From assembly GCF_002802905.1 (NCBI RefSeq), contig NZ_PEBK01000005.1, forward strand, positions 124,346 to 188,345: a stretch of 64,000 nucleotides of DNA, written 5' to 3'. Every line of letters starts with the position of its first letter. Position 1 is the first letter of the stretch. The translations under genes were made by a program, and so were the position numbers. Below the pieces are notes generated by a model, which was not told the DNA's origin, searched no databases, and saw only the letters and a list, made by a program, of their open reading frames with translations. Below, piece after piece: positions 43,188-52,412 of this stretch. Origin of the DNA: Bifidobacterium simiarum. Lineage in GTDB: Bacteria > Actinomycetota > Actinomycetes > Actinomycetales > Bifidobacteriaceae.

Positions 43188-44764
43188 GCGGCGACAACAG
43201 GATCCGCGTGCTGCTGATCCATGAGGCGATGGGCGGCGTCGCACGCAACGTCATCGATCTGGCGCTCGGACTGGACGCCTCCCGGTTCGACATCACGCTG
43301 ATGCACGGCACGAGCCGCATGGACGAATACTTCCGCTCCCGGTACGACGAGCTGGACCATCGCGTGCGTCTCGTCGCCTGCGACGAGCTGGTGCGTGAGA
43401 TCAGTCCCGTCCACGATCTGCGCGCGCTGCACGCCATCGCCGCCGTGATCGGCGAGGAGCGGCCGGACGTCGTGCACTGCCACAGCACGAAGGCCGGTGC
43501 GCTGGGCAGGATCGCGGCCCGGGCCTACGGCGTGCCGGGGATCTTCTACACGCCGCACGCCTACGCGTTCCAGTCGCCGAAGGTCCGCCCGTGGAAGCGG
43601 TCCGTCTATGCGATAGTGGAGCGCCTGCTCAGCCGTCACGCCACCACCCGCACATTCAACGTGTCCTATGGCGAGCGCGATCAGGCGCTGGACCGGCGAC
43701 TGGACCGTCCCGACAAGTTCCATGTGATCGTCAACGGCATGCGGTCCGTGGCGCTGCCGACGCGATCGGCGGCACGGGCGGCGCTCGGGCTGCCGCAGGA
43801 CGTGCCTTTGGTGGGCGTGGTGTCCCGGATGGTGGATCAGAAGGATCCGATGACCGCCGCCCGCATCCTGTGCCGGCTGATGGCCCGGCGGCCCCGTCTG
43901 CATGCGGCGTTCGTCGGTTCGGGTCCGTTGGAGGAGTCCGTGCGCCGGTTCTGCCTCGATCGCGGGTATGCCGGTCGCATCCGGTTCGCCGGCGAGCGGG
44001 ACGACGCCGATCGCATCGTCGCCGCGTTCGACGTGTCGTTGCTCACCTCCTTGTACGAGGGGATGCCGTATTCGCTGATCGAGTCGCTGCGCGCCGGCGT
44101 GCCGGTCGTCGCCACCGACGTGGTGGGCAACGACGAGGTGGTGGTCGATGGCGTCAACGGCGCTCTGTTTCCCGCCGGGGACGTGGACCGTGGGGCCGAG
44201 GTCCTGTCCGCGATGCTGGACCGGCCGTGCGACGGGGATGCGGTGCGGGAGAGCTTTGCCCGCCGGTTCCGCCTTGATTGCATGATCTCGCGCATCGATG
44301 AGCATTACCGCAGCGTCGAAGGCGGCGTGCTGCCCGATAGATACGGCGTGCGACTGCGACGAGAGGGGGAGGTGAGCCATGCTGCCGCTCAAGGCGTGGT
44401 ACCGGTTCGTCGGTGTGCTGGTCAAGGCGCTGTATCGTCTGCTGTACGGCCGGCGCATGCGCTGGGGTCGGGCGTTCCATGTGCGCGGCGGGTTCCGTGC
44501 GACCGTGGACGGCGGCGGGCGGATCGTCATCGGCGACGACGTGTTCTTCAACAACGACTGCGCCGTGCATGCGATGGGGCTGGTCCGCATCGGCGACGGC
44601 ACGGCGTTCGGGGAGAACGTCCGCATCTACGATCACAATCACCGGTTCGACGATCCGGACGTCCCGATCCGGGATCGTGGGTACGACGTGGGCGAGGTGG
44701 TCGTCGGATCGCGATGCTGGATCGGCTCGAACGTCACGCTGCTCAAGGGCGCGAGGATCGGTGA
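43184..44764 (+). CDS. Glycosyltransferase family 4, with an out-of-frame C-terminal run-on
   Basis: About the first 385 of 526 residues are a normal GT-B glycosyltransferase: HEAMGGVARNVIDLALGL at the N-terminus, HCHSTKAGALGRIAARAYG, and the C-terminal nucleotide-sugar site SLYEGMPYSLIESLRAGVPVV. After EHYRSVEGGVL the frame finds no stop and continues 386 bases into the next gene in another frame, where the text is Arg-rich and protein-unlike. The next gene has its own strong ribosome site inside this ORF. A small indel near 44300-44370 that removed the natural stop is the simplest explanation. The enzyme itself may still be active. Confidence 0.82.
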   Translation: MSGDNRIRVLLIHEAMGGVARNVIDLALGLDASRFDITLMHGTSRMDEYFRSRYDELDHRVRLVACDELVREISPVHDLRALHAIAAVIGEERPDVVHCHSTKAGALGRIAARAYGVPGIFYTPHAYAFQSPKVRPWKRSVYAIVERLLSRHATTRTFNVSYGERDQALDRRLDRPDKFHVIVNGMRSVALPTRSAARAALGLPQDVPLVGVVSRMVDQKDPMTAARILCRLMARRPRLHAAFVGSGPLEESVRRFCLDRGYAGRIRFAGERDDADRIVAAFDVSLLTSLYEGMPYSLIESLRAGVPVVATDVVGNDEVVVDGVNGALFPAGDVDRGAEVLSAMLDRPCDGDAVRESFARRFRLDCMISRIDEHYRSVEGGVLPDRYGVRLRREGEVSHAAAQGVVPVRRCAGQGAVSSAVRPAHALGSGVPCARRVPCDRGRRRADRHRRRRVLQQRLRRACDGAGPHRRRHGVRGERPHLRSQSPVRRSGRPDPGSWVRRGRGGRRIAMLDRLERHAAQGREDR

Positions 44765-46037
44765 CGGATCCGTGGTCGGCGCGGGATGCGTGATCGACGG
44801 GGAGATTCCCGCCGGCAGCGTGGTGCGGCGCGGGTCGGCGCCGCACGTCGAGCCGTTGCGGCCATCGACGAAGTCCGAGACCGATATGCCTTCCGCCCCG
44901 CTGCGCGTGCTGGTGCTGGACACGGTGATGGACCGTGGCGGCGCCGAGACGATGGCCATGAACTATCTGCGGCATATGGATCGCCGTAAGGTCACCTACG
45001 ACTTCCTCGTCAACCGCGACTACCGGGCCGCCTACGAGGATGAGATCGAATCGCTGGGCGGGCGGATCTACCGGATGTGCCCGATGTATCCGCAGTACTT
45101 CGGCCGGTACAAGCGGGAGTTCCGGCGGTTCCTGCGGGATCATCCCGAATACCGGGTGATCCACTCGAACCTCGAGGAGCGCAGCTACTTTCCGCTGCGC
45201 ATCGCCGCCGAGATGGGCGTGCCGGTGCGCATCGCCCACGCCCACAACCGTCCGGTGGGCTTCGACGCCAAACTGGTGGTGCGCGAATACTTCCGTCTGC
45301 GTCTGCCACGGTACGTGACCCACATGTTCGCCTGCGGGCAGGAGGCCGGCGACTGGCTGTTCGGCCGGCGCCGCCGGGCGCGGGTGGTCCAGCAGCGCAA
45401 CGCCATCGACACGGCCCGATACCGGTATGACGCCGATACGGCCGTGGCCGTGCGCGCCGAATTCGGCGTAACCGATCCGGACACCCTCGTGGTGGGGCAT
45501 GTCGGCCGGTTCTTCCCGCAGAAGAACCACGACAAACTCATCGACGTGTTCGCCGAACTGCACCGGATCCGGCCGAACAGCGTGCTGTGGCTGGTTGGCG
45601 GCGGGGAAACGGACGACCGTCTGAAGAACGAGATCCGGGCCAAGGCCGCCGAACTGGGACTGACCGACGCGGTACGGTTCCTCGGCGTGAGGGACGACGT
45701 GGACCGGATCATGCAGGGCATGGACGTATTCGTGCTGCCCAGCCTGTATGAGGGACTGCCGGTCACCATGATCGAGGCGCAGGCCGCGGGACTGCCGTGC
45801 GTGATCTCCGACCGGGTGCCCGCCCAGTGCGACGTGACCGGCAACGTCACCGTCGTGCCGCTGGAGGAGTCCGCACGCCGCTGGGCGCGGGCGGTGCTCG
45901 AGCGCCGGGCGCATCCCGCCTTCGCCGACCGGGCGGAGGGTGCCGATCTGGTGAAGGGCGCCGGATACGACATCGTCGTCAACGCCCGGTGGCTGCAGGA
46001 CTTCTATCTGCGGGCTCTGGAACGGGCGGAGGCATGA
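44379..46037 (+). CDS. Fusion of hexapeptide-repeat acyltransferase and GT4 glycosyltransferase
   Basis: 552 residues in one uninterrupted frame. Residues 1-168 are a left-handed beta-helix acetyltransferase (VRIGDGTAFGENVRIYDHNHRF, VVVGSRCWIGSNVTLLKGARIGDGSVVGAGC). From Met170 a full glycosyltransferase follows: LVLDTVMDRGGAETMAMNYL, then HVGRFFPQKNHDKLIDVF and PSLYEGLPVTMIEAQAAG. GGGGGAGG precedes the ATG at 44379. ATG 44886 at the junction lacks a good ribosome site, so one bifunctional protein is likely. It would both transfer a sugar and acylate a sugar in EPS repeat-unit assembly. Overlaps the next gene as ATGA. Confidence 0.88.
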   Translation: MLPLKAWYRFVGVLVKALYRLLYGRRMRWGRAFHVRGGFRATVDGGGRIVIGDDVFFNNDCAVHAMGLVRIGDGTAFGENVRIYDHNHRFDDPDVPIRDRGYDVGEVVVGSRCWIGSNVTLLKGARIGDGSVVGAGCVIDGEIPAGSVVRRGSAPHVEPLRPSTKSETDMPSAPLRVLVLDTVMDRGGAETMAMNYLRHMDRRKVTYDFLVNRDYRAAYEDEIESLGGRIYRMCPMYPQYFGRYKREFRRFLRDHPEYRVIHSNLEERSYFPLRIAAEMGVPVRIAHAHNRPVGFDAKLVVREYFRLRLPRYVTHMFACGQEAGDWLFGRRRRARVVQQRNAIDTARYRYDADTAVAVRAEFGVTDPDTLVVGHVGRFFPQKNHDKLIDVFAELHRIRPNSVLWLVGGGETDDRLKNEIRAKAAELGLTDAVRFLGVRDDVDRIMQGMDVFVLPSLYEGLPVTMIEAQAAGLPCVISDRVPAQCDVTGNVTVVPLEESARRWARAVLERRAHPAFADRAEGADLVKGAGYDIVVNARWLQDFYLRALERAEA

Positions 46038-47272
46038 TGCCGCACGAGATGAACACGGGCCGCCCGAGCCGACATACGGACCGACGTGCGGGCCGGCGCA
46101 AGAACCGTCGCAAGGATCGCCACATGGATCGCCGCGAATACCGCACGGTCCGCATGGCGATGGATTCGCGGTACCGCAACCTGCTGCTGGTGTCGATCCT
46201 GCCGGTGATGCTCGCCGCCAAGCTGATGGTGGCGTACCTGTTGCCACCGAAGTACTTCTACGACAACAACCGCATCCTCGGCATGGCGAACGGGGATGCC
46301 CGCACCGAGGCGTGGGGCGGCTCCTACGAGGTGGCTGCCGGTCTGTTCCGGTCCGTCAACGTCCTCGGACTCACCGGCATGGTCGAATGGTCGCTGCTGC
46401 TGGGCGTGCCGCTCACCTTCGTCACCCTGGCGCTCGTCCTGCGCGCGGACGCCCCCGACACCCTGCAGCTGCTGTTCACGCTGGCGTCGGTGGGTCTGCT
46501 CAACATCTACATCTTCACGATCGGCAAGGATGTGATCCAGTTCATGTTCTTCCTCGCCGTGTATCTGGTCATCGCCATGCCGTTCGGCGGACCGACGCTG
46601 AAGATCGTGCTCGCCGCGGCGATCCTGATGGGGGAGAGCCGGGTGTTCCGGCCGTACTACGTGCTGATCGCCGTACTGGTCATCGCCGTCTACGTCACGC
46701 TGACGCTGTTCCGATCCCGCCGCGCACTGCACGCCGGCTCGGTGGCGATGATCATCGTGCTCATGGTGGCCGAGATCTGGCTCATCCTCGCCGTGGCCAG
46801 CCGGGTGATGCCGGCCGAATACCAACAGGTGATGACGCTGCGCAGCGGATACGGTTCCGTGATGGAAGGCAACGCGGACTCGTCCACCTTCATCGCCAAT
46901 CGGGTTTCCGGCGAGGGTCTGCCGACGTTCATGCTCAACTATGTGATCAACGCGGTGCGCATGATGGTGCCCGTGGAGCTGGCGATGCGCGGCGCGTACT
47001 ACCTGCCGTTCTTCGTGTTCCAGACCATGGTGACCGTGTACCTCGTCAACCTGCTGCGGCAGATCAACCGGATCAACGACCCCGCCCTGACCCTGGCGCT
47101 GTGCGTGTTCCTCGGCTACGCGCTCGCCTCGTTCATCTTCGAACCGGACTTCGGCTCCTGGACCCGTCACGAGGCCGCCACCTTCCCGATCCTGCATCTG
47201 CTCGTGCTCAACCACTTCCAGCGGATCCCGCTGACCGCCGAGGAACGGATGCTGAAACGGGGTGTGGCATGA
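46034..47272 (+). CDS. Wzy-like polysaccharide polymerase
   Basis: 412 residues. A very basic N-terminal tail of about 45 residues (RRAGRRKNRRKDRHMDRRE) precedes roughly ten to eleven hydrophobic helices with one longer external loop (about 255-310). There is no conserved catalytic signature; the assignment rests on topology and position among EPS genes, and on similarity in style to EpsG/Wzy proteins. ATG 46034 overlaps the previous stop and has CGGAGG close by; ATG 46037 is the alternative. It is the only polymerase candidate in the locus. Confidence 0.72.
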   Translation: MMPHEMNTGRPSRHTDRRAGRRKNRRKDRHMDRREYRTVRMAMDSRYRNLLLVSILPVMLAAKLMVAYLLPPKYFYDNNRILGMANGDARTEAWGGSYEVAAGLFRSVNVLGLTGMVEWSLLLGVPLTFVTLALVLRADAPDTLQLLFTLASVGLLNIYIFTIGKDVIQFMFFLAVYLVIAMPFGGPTLKIVLAAAILMGESRVFRPYYVLIAVLVIAVYVTLTLFRSRRALHAGSVAMIIVLMVAEIWLILAVASRVMPAEYQQVMTLRSGYGSVMEGNADSSTFIANRVSGEGLPTFMLNYVINAVRMMVPVELAMRGAYYLPFFVFQTMVTVYLVNLLRQINRINDPALTLALCVFLGYALASFIFEPDFGSWTRHEAATFPILHLLVLNHFQRIPLTAEERMLKRGVA

Positions 47273-47931
47273 ACCGGATCAATCAGGACAACCGAAGCGG
47301 CCGGGCCGACCGGAGCGTACCCGAGCTGATCGCCTCGGACTGCCGTCGGTATGCGGGGGCCGCGACGCCGTCCGCCGTCATCCGCACCTGGCTGACCCAG
47401 TGGGGGTTCCGGTACACCTGCCTGCTGCGCCGGGCCCAGTCGCATCGGCGGGGTCTCGCGCACTACTGGTACCGCTGGCGGCTGCTGCGCATGTCGCGGC
47501 GCAGCGGATACCAGATCGGCTACGGTGCCGGGATCGGCGCCGGACTGTTCATCGGCCATCGTGGCACGGTGATCGTCAACGGGCGGGCGCGTCTCGGCAG
47601 CAACGTCAATCTCGCCCCCGGGGTCGTGATCGGTCAGGAGAACCGCGGAGCCCGTAGGGGAGTGCCGGTGATCGGCAACCGGGTGTGGATCGGCGCGGGC
47701 GCGGTGATCGTCGGCGCCGTGCATATCGGCAACGACGTGCTCATCGCCCCGAATGCTTTTGTGAACGTCGACGTGCCCGACCACAGCATCGTGATCGGCA
47801 ATCCGTCCCGGATCATCCACCGCGACCATGCGACCGAAGGATACTGCCAGCATCCGGTCGAACCGTCCCAGCCGGACGAGATCTTCACGGTCCGGGACGG
47901 CGGCGTGAGATCGCGGGACGGAGGCCTATGA
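47269..47931 (+). CDS. Serine acetyltransferase-like hexapeptide acyltransferase
   Basis: 220 residues. An N-terminal helical part (ELIASDCRRYAGAA) as in CysE-like enzymes is followed by hexapeptide repeats from about residue 85: IGAGLFIGHRGTVIVNGRARLG, NVNLAPGVVIG, IGNRVWIGAGAVIVGAVHIG and DVLIAPNAFVNVDVPDHSIV. In an EPS locus it probably O-acetylates a sugar rather than serine. The start overlaps the polymerase stop as ATGA, and the end overlaps the next start. Confidence 0.87.
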   Translation: MNRINQDNRSGRADRSVPELIASDCRRYAGAATPSAVIRTWLTQWGFRYTCLLRRAQSHRRGLAHYWYRWRLLRMSRRSGYQIGYGAGIGAGLFIGHRGTVIVNGRARLGSNVNLAPGVVIGQENRGARRGVPVIGNRVWIGAGAVIVGAVHIGNDVLIAPNAFVNVDVPDHSIVIGNPSRIIHRDHATEGYCQHPVEPSQPDEIFTVRDGGVRSRDGGL

Positions 47932-49109
47932 TGACCGTCCGCAACCCGCATATCGCGTTCTTCTCCGGCGACATCACCCGGTCCGGCGGCACCGAGCGGG
48001 TGGGCACGGCCATCGCCAGCGCGCTCGCCGGCAGCCATGCGCCCGGCATGCCGGCAGCCGGCGTCGCGGCATCCCGTCAGGTGTCGGTCGTCAGCCTGTT
48101 CGAGGAACATGACCGGCCCGCGTATCCGCTTGGCCCGGCCGTCGACCGGTTCGCGCTGTATTCCCGGCCCTCGCATGGTGTGTGGCGGTATCCGATCACT
48201 TGCGCCCGTCTGCTGCGGGTGGTGCGGCGCGAACGGATCGACGTGCTGATCGACATCGACGGCATCCTCGACATGTACGCCCTGCCGGTCAGAAGACTCA
48301 CCGGCGTGCGGGTCGTCTCCTGGGAACATTTCAACATGATGACGAATCCCGGCGTGCCGTACCGCAGGATCACCCGGCCGTGGGCGGCCCGCAGCGCGGA
48401 CGCCATCGTCACGCTCACCGAAACCGACCGCAGGATGGTCGAGCGTATGGTGGACGGACATTCGGTGGGCAAGTACGCGGTGGCCGGACGTACGGTGGGT
48501 AACCGTCGTCCGCTCGTGCGCTGCATCCCCAATCCGATGCCGGACGTCGAACCGCATATCGCATACGATGCCGATTCGCGGATCATCCTCAGCGCCGGTC
48601 GTCTGACCGCGCAGAAGGGCTTCGACCTGCTGGTCGACGTGGCCGCCCGCGTCCTGCCCGCCCGCCCCGATTGGCGATGGATGATCGCCGGCGAGGGCGA
48701 GGAGCGCGCGATGCTGGAACGGCGGATCGCGCGGGCCGGTCTCAAGGGTCGGGTGGTCCTGCTCGGCCGGACCGACGATATGGACGGGCTGTACCGACGT
48801 GCCGCCGTGTTCGTGCTCACCTCGCGCTACGAGGGTCTGCCGATGGTGCTGCTGGAGGCGAAGGCCCGCCGCCTGCCCATCGTCAGCTTCGACTGTCCGA
48901 CCGGTCCGGCCGACATCGTGACCGACGGCGTCAACGGTGATCTGGTGGCCGCCGGGGACGTGCCGGCCATGGCCGCGCGTCTCGGCCGATTGCTCGACGA
49001 CCCCGTCCGCAGGCGACGGTACGCCGAACACGCCCTCGATGGCGCGGCGCGATTCGACCGGGCTGCGATCATCGCCCAATGGGAACGGCTTTTGGAGGAT
49101 CTGCGATGA
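47928..49109 (+). CDS. Glycosyltransferase family 4
   Basis: 393 residues, GT-B fold. FFSGDITRSGGTERVGTAIA is the N-terminal donor-side loop; the C-terminal half has LSAGRLTAQKGFDLLVDVAA, VLTSRYEGLPMVLLEAKARRLPIV and the GPADIVTDGVNG segment. The E-x7-E catalytic pattern is present at EGLPMVLLE. ACGGAGG precedes the ATG, which overlaps the acyltransferase stop. Donor and linkage are not predictable. Confidence 0.92.
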   Translation: MMTVRNPHIAFFSGDITRSGGTERVGTAIASALAGSHAPGMPAAGVAASRQVSVVSLFEEHDRPAYPLGPAVDRFALYSRPSHGVWRYPITCARLLRVVRRERIDVLIDIDGILDMYALPVRRLTGVRVVSWEHFNMMTNPGVPYRRITRPWAARSADAIVTLTETDRRMVERMVDGHSVGKYAVAGRTVGNRRPLVRCIPNPMPDVEPHIAYDADSRIILSAGRLTAQKGFDLLVDVAARVLPARPDWRWMIAGEGEERAMLERRIARAGLKGRVVLLGRTDDMDGLYRRAAVFVLTSRYEGLPMVLLEAKARRLPIVSFDCPTGPADIVTDGVNGDLVAAGDVPAMAARLGRLLDDPVRRRRYAEHALDGAARFDRAAIIAQWERLLEDLR

Positions 49110-50191
49110 ACGAACATGAGGAACCTCTCGTCAGCGTGATCGTGCCCGTGTACAACGTGCGGCCGTATCTGAACCGGTGCCTTGCCAGCGTCGCCGGCCA
49201 GACCCATCGCCGTCTGCAGGTGGTGCTGGTCGATGACGGTTCGACGGACGGCTCCGGAAGCCTGTGCGACGAATGGGCCAAACGTGACGGCCGGTTCACT
49301 GTGCTCCATCGGCGTAATGCCGGCATCGCGGTGACGAGAAACGTCGGCATGGACGCGGCCGTGGGCGAATACGTCTGCTTTGTGGATGGCGACGACTACG
49401 CCGAGCCGACGATGGTGGCGACGATGGTGGCCGCAGCGCGGCGATCCGACGCGCAGATCGTGATGTGCGCCTACCGTACGGTGGCCTATGATCGCGGCGC
49501 CTATGCCGAGCGGTCGGCGCGCAACGGGACGGTGGATTTCACGGCTCGGGACAATCGCGCGGTTGCGGCCATGTTCGTTCCGCTTATGCGATGCGGCATG
49601 GTCAACCCCATGTGGGGCAAGCTGTTCGACCGGGATTTTCTGGACGGACACCGTGTGGACGAGGGATTCGTCGCCGGTGGCGACGGGGTGTTCATGTATC
49701 GGCTGTTCGAGCGGGCGGCACGGGTGACGGCGATCCCGGACGTGCTGTACGACTACGTCGTGCGGGAACACAGTCTCAGCGGAGGGGATTTCCATCCTGG
49801 ACTATTCGGCAGCCGTGAACGCGCGTATCTCGAGCAGCACGCCATACTGGAGCGGTGGAATCGTGAGGCGATCGGTGAGCGGGATCGCGAATTCCTCCAT
49901 GACGTCGACGTCTGCGTGAACAGTCTGTACGGAGGAGCCTGCACGCTGCCGGCGGCGGAGCGTCTGGCCTGTCTCCGTCGCGTGGCGGACAGTTCGGCGA
50001 CAGCTCTTTGCATCGGCAGGGTCCGGCCCATCGGCGTGCGCGGCAGATTGCTGACGATGCTGCTGCATCGACGGTCGGTCGGACTGCTGCTCGGGTACGG
50101 CATGGCAGTCGGCTATGCGAAACGGCTGAGAGCCGCGGTGCGAAACGTGTCAAACGTGCGGGGCAAACGACAGCAAGGGGGACGGCGATGA
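49106..50191 (+). CDS. Glycosyltransferase family 2
   Basis: 361 residues, GT-A fold. VSVIVPVYNVRPYLNRCL, VVLVDDGSTDGSGSLCDEW, NAGIAVTRNVGMDAA and the metal-binding FVDGDDY motif are all visible in the first 100 residues. The C-terminal part is helical and may set acceptor specificity. GGAGG lies seven bases ahead of the ATG, which overlaps the previous stop. Confidence 0.93.
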   Translation: MNEHEEPLVSVIVPVYNVRPYLNRCLASVAGQTHRRLQVVLVDDGSTDGSGSLCDEWAKRDGRFTVLHRRNAGIAVTRNVGMDAAVGEYVCFVDGDDYAEPTMVATMVAAARRSDAQIVMCAYRTVAYDRGAYAERSARNGTVDFTARDNRAVAAMFVPLMRCGMVNPMWGKLFDRDFLDGHRVDEGFVAGGDGVFMYRLFERAARVTAIPDVLYDYVVREHSLSGGDFHPGLFGSRERAYLEQHAILERWNREAIGERDREFLHDVDVCVNSLYGGACTLPAAERLACLRRVADSSATALCIGRVRPIGVRGRLLTMLLHRRSVGLLLGYGMAVGYAKRLRAAVRNVSNVRGKRQQGGRR

Positions 50192-51204
50192 GTGACGGCG
50201 ATCTGGTCAGCATCATCGTTCCGGTATACGACGTGGAACCGTATCTCGACGATTGTCTGGAAAGTGTGACGGAGCAGACTTACCGGAACCTGCAGATCAT
50301 TCTGGTCGATGACGGTTCCCCCGATAGTTGCCCGCGGATCTGCGACGATTGGGCCGCCCGGGATCCGCGTATCCGCGTGGTGCACCAGCGCAACGGCGGA
50401 CTCTCGGCCGCCCGGAACACCGGGCTGGACGTGGTCTCCGGCCGGTACGTGACCTTCATCGACAGCGACGACGTCGTGGATCGGGGAATGATCGAGGCGC
50501 TGCTGTCGGCCATGAAGAGCCACGGAGTCGATATCGCGATCTGTGGACTGCTGGGCATCGACGAGTGCGGCGAGCATACCGTATTCCGCACGCATTATGC
50601 GACCGGGACGGTGTCCGGACGGGATGCGCTGCTCGATCTGCTGTACGGTGGCGGACGACTGCCGGACGCGGCCTGGGGTCGGATATATCGGACCGAGCTG
50701 ATCCGTCGGGAACGTGCGATCCGTTTCCCCGAGGGGCTGAACAGTGAGGACTACTATTTCAACGCCATCGCCTACCATCGGGCGAATGCGGTGCATATGG
50801 ACGGGCGTTGCCTATACCGGTACCGGAAGCGGGCCGGTTCGATCACGGCTTCCGGCAATGCCGCTCATCTCGCAGACCCCATGCGGATCGCCGATCTGGT
50901 GGTCAGGGATCTTCGGGCGGAGGGATACCGTGACGAACGGGCCCTGACCTACTACGGCACGCTGCGCCGGTACGACATGCTGTTCACGGCGGTATGTGGC
51001 AAGGTTCCCAGACCGGTGATTCGTGAGTATGCGGCGGAGCTGCGCCGTAGCTCCCGCAGAGTGATGCGTGACGAGGGGATTCCTCTGTTTCGTAAGGCGA
51101 AGATCTTCCTACTGGGATGGTTCCCCGAATGGTACGTGCCTCTCAATCTAATGATCGGGCGTACGATCACTATGTTTCGTCGCAAGGAAGGACGTGGGGC
51201 ATGA
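50188..51204 (+). CDS. Glycosyltransferase family 2
   Basis: 338 residues. VSIIVPVYDVEPYLDDCLES, IILVDDGSPDSCPRICDDW, NGGLSAARNTGLDV and the DSDD metal motif FIDSDDV mark the GT-A domain. Later segments (AWGRIYRTELIR, FPEGLNSEDYYFN) are typical of EPS GT2 enzymes. ATG overlaps the previous gene; AAGGGGG serves as ribosome site. It resembles the reverse-strand GT2 at 57314-58384 and is likely a paralogue. Confidence 0.93.
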   Translation: MSDGDLVSIIVPVYDVEPYLDDCLESVTEQTYRNLQIILVDDGSPDSCPRICDDWAARDPRIRVVHQRNGGLSAARNTGLDVVSGRYVTFIDSDDVVDRGMIEALLSAMKSHGVDIAICGLLGIDECGEHTVFRTHYATGTVSGRDALLDLLYGGGRLPDAAWGRIYRTELIRRERAIRFPEGLNSEDYYFNAIAYHRANAVHMDGRCLYRYRKRAGSITASGNAAHLADPMRIADLVVRDLRAEGYRDERALTYYGTLRRYDMLFTAVCGKVPRPVIREYAAELRRSSRRVMRDEGIPLFRKAKIFLLGWFPEWYVPLNLMIGRTITMFRRKEGRGA

Positions 51205-52412
51205 CTGCCGATGATGGGAGAATGAGCAACATGATCGTCTCCGGTTCGCGTAAGGTGCCCATCAGAATCCTGCAGTGGGGCATGCACTCCAGTCTTGGCG
51301 GCGTCGAACAGTTCATGATCGACCTGTACCGGCATATGGATCGGGATCTGGTGCAGTTCGACTTCCTTGCGGCGCATGATGCGTCGAAGCTGGCGTTCGA
51401 GGATGAGATTCTCGAACTGGGCGGGCGGGTCTTTCGCGTGCAGTATTCGCAGCGGACGTCCCCGATCAGGGCACGGACCCATATGGATCGTCTCTTCGCC
51501 GAGCATCCGGAGATCGTCGGCGTGCATGTGCATGCGAATTTTCTCTACGCCTGCCCGCTGGGCATTGCGCGACGACACGGCGTGAATCTGCGGATCCTGC
51601 ATTCCCATAACTCAAGCGACGGTGATGTGCGTTCGGGGATGTTGCGGGATCTGGGTCTTACGCTGCGTAATGCGATCGCCCGCAGCCAGATCGACCGGTA
51701 TCCCTCACGATATCTGGCATGTTCGGACCGTGCCGCGCAGTATATGTTTCCGGGCAAGCCGTATCTGTGGGTGAAGAACGGCATCGATATCGAGCGGTTT
51801 CGGTTCTCGCCGTCCGCTCGGCAGCGAAATAGACTCCGATACGGCATCGGCGAGCATACGGAGGTGCTGGGCTTTTGCGGACATCTGGTCGATCGCAAGA
51901 ATCCGCTGTTCGCCTTGGAGGTGTTCGCCGCCTATCACCGGATGCAGCCGGACAGCGTATTGATGATGATCGGTGGCGGAGAGCTGCTCGATGCACTCAA
52001 GATGCGGGTGCATAAGCTGGCATTGCCGGAACGATCCGTCCTGTTCATGGGCGGCGGCCGTGATGACGTGCACGAGCTGTATCAGGCGATGGACGGCTTT
52101 CTGCTGACCTCGCAATACGAGGGCCTGCCCATCGTGCTGGTGGAGGCGCAGTGCGCGGGCCTGCCGTGCGTGGCCTCGCGGGAGGCGGTGACCGGTCAGG
52201 CGGCGATCACCGATCTGCTGCAGTACCGTTCGCTGGACGATGCCGCGTCGGTCTGGGCGCAGGCATTGCGTGAGGGGATCGTACGGCGAGATATCGGCAG
52301 TCGGGCCGATCGTGCGTCGTACGCCGATTGCGTGGCCGAAGCCGGATTCGATATGCGTGCCACCGCGGCGATGCTGCAGAATCTCTATCTGACCGAAGGA
52401 GGACGATCATGA
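51201..52412 (+). CDS. Glycosyltransferase family 4 (first of a paralogous pair)
   Basis: 403 residues. IRILQWGMHSSLGGVEQFM, ILHSHNSSDGD, VKNGIDIERFRF, GFCGHLVDRKNPLFALEVFA and TSQYEGLPIVLVEAQCAG outline a GT-B enzyme. It is clearly paralogous to 53404-54549: the last 65 residues are nearly identical, and most motifs match along the length. Overlaps upstream and downstream genes as ATGA. Compared with the 5' genes of the locus its codon use is less biased and its GC slightly lower. Confidence 0.92.
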   Translation: MTADDGRMSNMIVSGSRKVPIRILQWGMHSSLGGVEQFMIDLYRHMDRDLVQFDFLAAHDASKLAFEDEILELGGRVFRVQYSQRTSPIRARTHMDRLFAEHPEIVGVHVHANFLYACPLGIARRHGVNLRILHSHNSSDGDVRSGMLRDLGLTLRNAIARSQIDRYPSRYLACSDRAAQYMFPGKPYLWVKNGIDIERFRFSPSARQRNRLRYGIGEHTEVLGFCGHLVDRKNPLFALEVFAAYHRMQPDSVLMMIGGGELLDALKMRVHKLALPERSVLFMGGGRDDVHELYQAMDGFLLTSQYEGLPIVLVEAQCAGLPCVASREAVTGQAAITDLLQYRSLDDAASVWAQALREGIVRRDIGSRADRASYADCVAEAGFDMRATAAMLQNLYLTEGGRS

